NCBI GenBank assembly: GCA_009928265.1
Contig: RFPR01000117.1
Coordinates: 1 to 6,749, forward strand
Length of the DNA: 6,749 bases
From: Pseudomonadota bacterium
Lineage (GTDB): Bacteria > Verrucomicrobiota > Verrucomicrobiia > Chthoniobacterales > UBA6821
Direction of reading: 5' to 3'
The first letter of the stretch is position 1. Each line of letters opens with the position of its first letter. This document shows positions 1 to 6,749 of the stretch, one piece after another. The notes below the pieces were generated by a model, which saw only the letters and a program-made list of their open reading frames with translations, searched no databases and was not told where the DNA came from. A program made the translations under genes and the position numbers.

Positions 1-349
1 ACAGCGCCCCTACCCAGACACCCGCCCCGTAGAGCATCGACAACAGGACACTGAAATCCAGGGCGAGTTCCGCCGACTCCCATGGTCCGAGATCGACTCC
101 TATCTTCGTCTTCCACCCTCGTGTGGCCATCACCGCAAAGGGAATGGCAAATCCCGTAAGGCTGATGATCACGGCATGGTTGATGCTTCTGAAAACGATG
201 ATCGCCATCCACGTCACAAAAAGCATGAGACCCAAGTCGACAAGCCCCGGGAGATAATGACCAAAAAAGAGAATCGCGAGCAGGATCAGGCCACCCACCA
301 CGTGGCGACGCTCATCCAGTCGCCGTTTTTGGGCTGACGTCAGGTGCAT
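1..349 (-). CDS. Unidentified multi-pass membrane protein, truncated by the left window edge
   Basis: An open frame starts at the ATG whose A is base 349 and runs without a stop for 116 codons to the window edge, so the C-terminus is missing. The translation begins MHLTSAQKRRLDERRHVVGG: a short, charged, Arg-rich cytoplasmic-looking start. Four hydrophobic segments follow at about residues 17-33, 36-53, 58-76 and 94-116, with a short polar stretch containing GWKTKIGVDLGPWE between the third and fourth. This indicates an integral inner-membrane protein. The start is supported by a GGAG nine bases upstream and by lying one base after the stop of the TPM gene, which suggests translational coupling. 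I do not recognise the family. LemA and TPM genes often sit beside small membrane proteins, so an envelope role is possible, but that is inference from neighbours only. Existence as a gene is fairly secure; function is unknown. Confidence 0.72.
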   Translation of the reverse strand, partial: MHLTSAQKRRLDERRHVVGGLILLAILFFGHYLPGLVDLGLMLFVTWMAIIVFRSINHAVIISLTGFAIPFAVMATRGWKTKIGVDLGPWESAELALDFSVLLSMLYGAGVWVGAL

Positions 350-350
350 C

Positions 351-1118
351 CTACCAGTCTCCGCTGGATCCACCGCCACCGCTGTCGCCACCTCCACCCG
401 AGAACCCTCCGGAATCTCCCCCTCCCGATCCTCCACCCCAACCTCCTAGACCCCCGATCAGGAATCCTGTCGCGGCTGCGGCCCCGGGATTCACTCCGCC
501 AGGGCCCAGATCACGGCGGCTCCTGCTCACGATCATCAGGAGCAGAAACACAAAGAGAAAAAAGCCGAGCGGCGAAAAAAGGAGATCCTTGAGGCTTGAA
601 TGCGCACCAGTGCGACCATTCCCCTTGTATTCCCCTTTGCTTGCCTGCATCACGGCATTGATACCTGCCGAGAGTCCAGCGCCATAGTTGCCCGCTCGAA
701 ATGCGGGCGCCATGGTTTCCCGAATAATTCGTGAACAGAGAGCATCCGGCAGGGCTCCTTCCAGGCCGTACCCAGGCTGGATCCGGATCTTGTGGTCCTG
801 CGTGAAGACCAGAATCAGAATACCGTTGGAGTTCTTTTTCGATCCGATCTTCCAAGCGTGGTAGAGGCTTTGGGCATAGTCCTCGAGGGTCGTCCCCGCC
901 GGAAGCGAACGGCCGACCACTGCCACGATCTGATTGGAGGTCTGCCGCTCGAAAGCAGCCAGACGCTGGTTGAGTTGGGCTATCAGCGGAGCCGGAATGT
1001 CACCCGTTGTGTCGGTGACATACTGCGAGGGGGGTGGAGGAAGGGTTTCCCCAGCCCATGAAAAAGAAGCACCCGCGATCCCCGCCCCGAGAAGAATCAG
1101 GAACAGGGAGCGGCGCAT
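351..1118 (-). CDS. TPM-domain (YgcG-like) protein with signal peptide and glycine-rich tail
   Basis: A 255-residue protein with the order typical of YgcG-like TPM proteins. Residues 1-22 form a signal peptide (MRR, hydrophobic core, likely cleavage after SWA). Residues about 32-160 are the TPM domain, with YVTDTTGDIP near its start, SNQIVAVVGRSLP, then NGILILVFTQDHKIRI and GYGLEGALPD. A membrane helix follows at about 178-197 (SPLGFFLFVFLLLMIVS) with a positive SRSRR after it. The last 35 residues are almost all Gly, Ser and Asp. The TPM domain would lie outside the inner membrane. Some TPM proteins (for example plant TLP18.3) have phosphatase activity, but the function of bacterial YgcG-type members is unsettled. 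I chose the ATG at 1118, 22 bases after the lemA stop, because it puts the signal peptide at the N-terminus. An in-frame ATG at 1172 would add 18 residues that overlap the end of lemA. No strong Shine-Dalgarno precedes either. Close linkage to lemA is common and suggests a joint role. Confidence 0.9.
   Translation of the reverse strand: MRRSLFLILLGAGIAGASFSWAGETLPPPPSQYVTDTTGDIPAPLIAQLNQRLAAFERQTSNQIVAVVGRSLPAGTTLEDYAQSLYHAWKIGSKKNSNGILILVFTQDHKIRIQPGYGLEGALPDALCSRIIRETMAPAFRAGNYGAGLSAGINAVMQASKGEYKGNGRTGAHSSLKDLLFSPLGFFLFVFLLLMIVSRSRRDLGPGGVNPGAAAATGFLIGGLGGWGGGSGGGDSGGFSGGGGDSGGGGSSGDW
359..362 (-). promoter_or_regulatory. Ribosome binding site for the downstream membrane protein gene
   Basis: The minus strand reads GGAGACTGGTAGGATG. 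A GGAG lies nine bases before the ATG at 349, inside the last codons of the TPM gene. It is the clearest Shine-Dalgarno sequence in the window and is the main support for this start. Because it is embedded in the upstream coding sequence, and the stop and start are one base apart, translation of the two genes is probably coupled. Confidence 0.55.
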
Positions 1119-1140
1119 CACGATTACCGGGAAGATCGAA

Positions 1141-1755
1141 TTACTTGGCGGCCGGCGCGCCGTTGAAATCAAACTTCACCGTAGGAGCGGTCTCGGCACC
1201 AGCGACGGCCTGAAAGTAAGGTTTCGGCTGGAAGCCAAGGATCCCGGCAAAGAAGACAGCGGGCAGGGTCTTGATCTTCACATTGTACTCCTGCACCGCG
1301 TCGTTGAAATTCTTGCGGGCCACGGCGATCCGGTTTTCGGTTCCCTCCAGCTGGGCCTGAAGGTCGCGGAAATTTGCCGTCGCCTTGAGGTCGGGATAGT
1401 TCTCCGCCACCACGAGGAGGCGGGATAGAGCCGATCCGAGCTGTCCCTGAGCCTGCTGGAACTGCGCGAGTTGGGCCGCATCCGTGGGTGCTTGGTTCTG
1501 GTTGATCTGCACCTTACCGACGGAAGCCCTTGCCTCGGTAACCTGCACAATCGTTGACTTCTCGAAGTTGGCAGCGCCCTGCACCGTCTGGACGAGATTC
1601 GGGATCAGATCAGCGCGGCGCTGGTAGACGTTTTGGACGTCGGCCCACGACTTGTCGACCGCCTGCGAGGAGCCGACGAGTCCGTTGTAGCTGCTGAATA
1701 CGGCCAGGATGATGACGGCAATAACACCGAGGATGATGAGGAGTGTTTTATTCAT
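1141..1755 (-). CDS. lemA: LemA family protein
   Basis: A 204-residue protein of normal LemA length. Residues 4-21 form a single N-terminal hydrophobic helix, probably a membrane anchor. It is followed by the family signature: YNGLVGSSQAVDKSWADVQ (about 23-41), then RRADLIPNLVQTVQG (46-60), NFEKSTIVQVTEARASV (63-79) and a helical remainder with LLVVAENYPDLKA (113-125) and NFRDLQAQLEGTENRIAVAR (128-147). LemA proteins are alpha-helical bundles anchored in the membrane. The name derives from a Listeria antigen, the biochemical role is unknown, and this is not the Pseudomonas sensor kinase once also called lemA. The gene lies 42 bases after leuA and 22 bases before the TPM gene, so read-through from leuA is possible. 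The bases before the ATG (CTAACTCCCAACATCCC) contain no Shine-Dalgarno. The start is nevertheless well placed because it gives the anchor helix directly after MNKT. Confidence 0.95.
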   Translation of the reverse strand: MNKTLLIILGVIAVIILAVFSSYNGLVGSSQAVDKSWADVQNVYQRRADLIPNLVQTVQGAANFEKSTIVQVTEARASVGKVQINQNQAPTDAAQLAQFQQAQGQLGSALSRLLVVAENYPDLKATANFRDLQAQLEGTENRIAVARKNFNDAVQEYNVKIKTLPAVFFAGILGFQPKPYFQAVAGAETAPTVKFDFNGAPAAK

Positions 1756-1797
1756 GGGATGTTGGGAGTTAGAAAATGGAATTCAGGAAGTGGGGTT

Positions 1798-3351
1798 TTA
1801 GACTAGGGGCATTGTAACACCGGTCTTGGGTTGTTGCATCAACAGGGAGCGGTTAATGGCATTGACGTAGGCACGGGCAGAAGCCTCGATCACGTCGGTC
1901 GAGGCACCCTTGCCGGTGATCAGCACGCCGTCGCCGAAGTCGACCTTAAGTGTCACCTCACCGAGCGCATCCTGTCCCTCGGTGACGGCCTCGACCAGAT
2001 AGACGGCCAGATGACCGCTCTTACCGGTGATCTTGTCGATCGCCTTCATGGCGGCGTCGACAGCACCATTACCGGGACTCGCGACTGAAACATTTTTCCC
2101 GTGATGGGAGAGCGTCACATCAGCCGTCGGGACAGCGCTTCCGCCGCAGACTACTTGGAGTGACTGAAGGGCATAAGCACCAGAATCACCCGCTACGGAA
2201 TCACCGGCTAGGGCAACGAGGTCGTCGTCGTAAACGAACTTCTTCTTATCCCCCAGCTCCTTGAACCGGGCAAAAACGGAGGCGATTTCCTCCTCGGTAA
2301 GATGGAATCCAAGGTGCTCTAAGCGGACTACCATGGCATGGCGTCCGCTATGCTTGGTCAGGGGCAGTTCCGTCCCACCCCAGCCGACCTCGACGGGATC
2401 CATGATCTCGTAGGTCTCGCGCATCTTGAGGATGCCGTCCTGATGGATGCCAGATCCGTGGGCAAAGGCGTTCTCGCCGATAATCGCCTTGCTGCGAGCA
2501 ACCTGCAGGCCGCTCAGGCGGCTGATCAGGCGGGAGGTCTTGAGGATCTCCCGGGTCTCGATCCCCGTGGAGAGACCGGCGTAAACGTCAGGGCGGGTCT
2601 TGATCGCCATGACGACCTCTTCGAGCGCTGCATTACCGGCGCGCTCGCCGATGCCGTTGAATGTTCCCTCAACCTGACGTGCCCCAGCCTGAACTGCGGC
2701 AAGCGAATTAGCCACTGCCATGCCAAGGTCGTCATGGCAATGAACGCTAATGACGGCCTTTGCAATGTCGCGGACATGGTTGCGCAAATAAGTGATCAGA
2801 TCGGCATACTGACCCGGCATCGCGTAGCCGACGGTATCAGGGATATTGACCGTGGTGGCTCCTGCCTCGATGGCAGCCTGAACAACCTCGGCCAAAAACT
2901 CGGGTTCGGTGCGGGAAGCATCCTCGGGGGAGAACTCCACGTCCGCTGTGAAGGCCTTGGCCTGACGGACACCCTCGGCAACCAGACGGAGGATTTCCTC
3001 GTTGGCTTTCTTGAGCTTGTGCTCACGGTGAATCTTGGAGGTGGCGAGAAAGACATGGATACGACCCTTCTCCCCGGCGGGTAAGAGAGCCTTTCCGGCG
3101 GCCTCGATATCCTTGGGTACGCAACGGGCGAGACCGCAGATGACAGGCCCCTTGACCTCGGAGGCGATTGTGTGGACGGCCTCAAAGTCCCCGTCACTGA
3201 TCACGGGAAACCCGGCCTCGATAATATCGACCTTCAAGCGGGCAAGCTGACGGGCAATCTCCAACTTCTCGCGCAGGTTCATGGAGGCGCCGGGGCACTG
3301 CTCGCCGTCGCGCAGGGTCGTGTCAAAGATGAGGACTCGGTCGTTGTTCAT
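1798..3351 (-). CDS. leuA: 2-isopropylmalate synthase (EC 2.3.3.13)
   Basis: Catalyses the first committed step of leucine synthesis: acetyl-CoA plus 2-oxoisovalerate gives 2-isopropylmalate and CoA, in the cytoplasm. The 517 residues match the usual length of the E. coli-type enzyme. The N-terminal TIM barrel carries FDTTLRDGEQCPGASM (9-24), with R14 and metal ligand D15. It also has the family's HCHDDLGMAVANSLAAVQAG (204-223), with metal-binding H204 and H206, and FNGIGERAGN ending at N240. HGSGIHQDGILK (298-309) and HSGRHAM (334-340) follow. The C-terminal part from about residue 390, with GSAVPTADVTLSHHGK and GNGAVDAAMKAID, is the regulatory LeuA domain that confers leucine feedback inhibition in characterised family members. 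The start is set by MNNDRVLIFDTTLRDG, which matches homologues. The ATG directly follows the U-tract of a terminator hairpin and has no Shine-Dalgarno. A leucine-rich leader peptide lies 45 bases upstream, so expression is probably controlled by leucine attenuation as well as by feedback on the enzyme. Isolated leuA without leuBCD in the window is not unusual. Confidence 0.98.
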   Translation of the reverse strand: MNNDRVLIFDTTLRDGEQCPGASMNLREKLEIARQLARLKVDIIEAGFPVISDGDFEAVHTIASEVKGPVICGLARCVPKDIEAAGKALLPAGEKGRIHVFLATSKIHREHKLKKANEEILRLVAEGVRQAKAFTADVEFSPEDASRTEPEFLAEVVQAAIEAGATTVNIPDTVGYAMPGQYADLITYLRNHVRDIAKAVISVHCHDDLGMAVANSLAAVQAGARQVEGTFNGIGERAGNAALEEVVMAIKTRPDVYAGLSTGIETREILKTSRLISRLSGLQVARSKAIIGENAFAHGSGIHQDGILKMRETYEIMDPVEVGWGGTELPLTKHSGRHAMVVRLEHLGFHLTEEEIASVFARFKELGDKKKFVYDDDLVALAGDSVAGDSGAYALQSLQVVCGGSAVPTADVTLSHHGKNVSVASPGNGAVDAAMKAIDKITGKSGHLAVYLVEAVTEGQDALGEVTLKVDFGDGVLITGKGASTDVIEASARAYVNAINRSLLMQQPKTGVTMPLV

Positions 3352-3377
3352 AAAAAAGGATCCGGAACGACCGGATC
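3352..3377 (-). terminator. Intrinsic terminator (attenuator) directly before leuA
   Basis: Read on the minus strand, bases 3377-3371 (GATCCGG) and 3365-3359 (CCGGATC) form a perfect 7-bp stem around a five-base loop (TCGTT). One C follows, then six T residues (3357-3352), and the leuA ATG begins at the next base. GC-containing stem plus uninterrupted U-tract is the standard form of a rho-independent terminator. No gene ends upstream on this strand except the short leucine-rich leader, whose stop is 19 bases before the stem. A terminator placed between a leader and its structural gene is most simply an attenuator that decides whether leuA is transcribed. Confidence 0.8.
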
Positions 3378-3478
3378 AGGGGCCGCTCCCAGAAAATTAG
3401 AGGGCAAGAAGAAGCAGTCCGCCAGCGCGGAATGCGCGGCCATTGCCGGCAAGCATGGCGTAGGAGATGCCCTGAATC
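3374..3478 (-). promoter_or_regulatory. Candidate antiterminator fold of the leuA leader
   Basis: Two early segments of the leader RNA can pair with the bases that lead into and overlap the terminator's 5' arm. Segment GATTCAGGG (3478-3470) pairs with CCCTGATC (3381-3374) as eight base pairs with one bulged U. Segment GGCCGC (3441-3436) pairs perfectly with GCGGCC (3386-3381). The two helices are nested, sharing only base 3381, and together would tie up 3377-3374, four of the seven bases of the terminator's 5' arm. The loop between 3436 and 3386 holds the leucine codons, so a ribosome stalled there would leave both helices free to form. A ribosome reaching the stop at 3399-3397 would probably cover part of 3386-3381 and favour the terminator. 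This was found by eye; no folding energies were computed. Confidence 0.45.
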
Positions 3479-3480
3479 AT
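3397..3480 (-). CDS. leuL: Leucine-rich leader peptide of leuA (attenuation leader)
   Basis: A 27-codon frame begins at the ATG at 3480 and ends at TAA (3399-3397). It starts MIQGISYAMLAG and ends GGLLLLAL, with codons CTG CTT CTT CTT GCC CTC followed by the stop. Four consecutive leucine codons (3417-3406) and a fifth (3402-3400) just before the stop, then a terminator 19 bases on and leuA 45 bases on, match the arrangement of leucine attenuation leaders such as E. coli leuL, which also has four leucine codons in a row. Translation would not make a functional protein; it would sense charged tRNA-Leu. The sequence GGAAAG eight bases before the ATG could serve as a Shine-Dalgarno. The frame stays open upstream to a GTG at 3540, giving a possible 47-residue version with further leucines, with a stop (TAG) six codons above that. 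The symbol is by analogy of function and position; homology to E. coli leuL is not claimed. Confidence 0.75.
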   Translation of the reverse strand: MIQGISYAMLAGNGRAFRAGGLLLLAL

Positions 3481-3575
3481 GTGAAGAGCTTTCCACAGGA
3501 TAACTTGTTTGGCAAGGAGGGGTAGGATCAGAGCCAACACCGAGTTTCCGATTCCCTAATTTCCTGACTCCACGT

Positions 3576-3604
3576 TTGACCACCTGACAGGAGGCGGGTT
3601 GAAT
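3576..3604 (+). promoter_or_regulatory. Possible sigma-70-type promoter for carB
   Basis: TTGACC (3576-3581) resembles the -35 consensus at five of six positions. After exactly 17 bases comes TTGAAT (3599-3604), which matches the -10 consensus at four of six. Transcription would begin near base 3611 and give carB a leader of about 55 bases. The position, strand and spacing fit, but the -10 lacks the strongly conserved A at its second position, so this is a tentative call made by inspection. Confidence 0.4.
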
Positions 3605-3612
3605 GGTCGGCC

Positions 3613-3633
3613 GTCACGGTCACCATCCGTCAC
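3613..3633. repeat. Three GTCAC pentamers just downstream of the putative carB promoter
   Basis: GTCAC occurs at 3613-3617, 3619-3623 and 3629-3633. The first and third copies are part of the seven-base direct repeat CCGTCAC, with starts 16 bases apart. The cluster lies at about the predicted transcription start of carB, where an operator could act. The motif is short and may be chance; no regulator is implied by the sequence itself. Confidence 0.3.
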
Positions 3634-3665
3634 TTTCCAATTCCACGCCTTTTTCCGAACCCGAC

Positions 3666-6749
<3,084 letters not shown>

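Larger units (their letters stand above)
3352..3665. other. Divergent leuA/carB intergenic region
   Basis: This 314-base stretch separates two divergently read genes. Its leuA-proximal half (about 3352-3480) is accounted for by a leader peptide, candidate antiterminator pairings and a terminator hairpin on the minus strand. Its carB-proximal part holds a possible plus-strand promoter and a cluster of GTCAC pentamers. I could not identify a convincing minus-strand promoter for the leader/leuA transcript; it should lie between about 3490 and 3660. No tRNA-like or known riboswitch structure was recognised, and I saw no T-box pattern. Confidence 0.7.

Noticed and set aside
354..455. Repetitive GC-rich tract that looks like a DNA tandem repeat
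   Set aside because: It encodes the Gly/Ser/Asp-rich tail typical of YgcG-like TPM proteins; the repetition comes from glycine codons and has no regular unit.
934..1428. Plus-strand frame of 164 codons across the lemA–TPM junction
   Set aside because: It is antisense to two recognisable genes and has no start signal or recognisable domain.
1756..1797. Possible terminator between leuA and lemA
   Set aside because: The only symmetry is a short palindrome around TGAATTCA, with no stem of useful length and no U-tract.
2338..3084. A 248-codon plus-strand frame antisense to leuA
   Set aside because: leuA is certain from its catalytic motifs, and this frame is a by-product of its codon bias; the translation matches no domain I know.
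3482..3536. Possible minus-strand promoter using TTGGCT and TATCCT
   Set aside because: The spacing between the two elements is about 29 bases, far from the 16-18 expected, and the start would fall too near the leader ATG.
3323..3583. An 86-codon minus-strand frame overlapping the start of leuA and the leader peptide
   Set aside because: It runs through the terminator and the leuA start in another frame and has no family-like features. The leader peptide frame and leuA explain the same bases better.

Overview
The window comes from a moderately GC-rich bacterium. No species can be named from the sequence alone. The set of housekeeping proteins, the glycine-rich-tailed TPM protein next to LemA, and C-rich gene leaders without Shine-Dalgarno sequences would fit Verrucomicrobiota or a related PVC lineage, but that is a weak inference. 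I see no mobile elements, CRISPR arrays, tRNAs or rRNAs.

Layout. The left half is read leftwards: leuA (2-isopropylmalate synthase), lemA, a secreted or membrane-anchored TPM-domain protein, and a truncated multi-pass membrane protein that runs off the left edge. The gaps between them are 42, 22 and 1 bases with no visible terminator, so they could form one transcription unit. The right half is one gene read rightwards, carB (large subunit of carbamoyl phosphate synthetase). It is intact through 1028 codons and cut by the right edge inside its C-terminal allosteric domain. A 314-base divergent region separates leuA from carB.

The most informative part is that divergent region. On the leuA side it holds what reads as a complete transcription attenuator. 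There is a 27-codon leader peptide gene ending in four consecutive leucine codons, an alanine, a fifth leucine and a stop. Nineteen bases later comes a perfect 7-bp hairpin and a run of six U residues that touches the leuA start codon. Two segments early in the leader can pair, in nested order, with the stretch overlapping the terminator's 5' arm. The leucine codons lie in the loop of that alternative fold. This is the expected logic of leucine-sensing ribosome-mediated attenuation: scarce leucine stalls the ribosome, the antiterminator forms and leuA is transcribed. On the carB side there is a plausible sigma-70-like promoter with 17-base spacing.

Functionally, leuA commits 2-oxoisovalerate to leucine synthesis and carB makes carbamoyl phosphate for pyrimidines and arginine. 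They share a divergent region but no pathway. The lemA/TPM/membrane-protein set is a separate, envelope-associated group of uncertain function.
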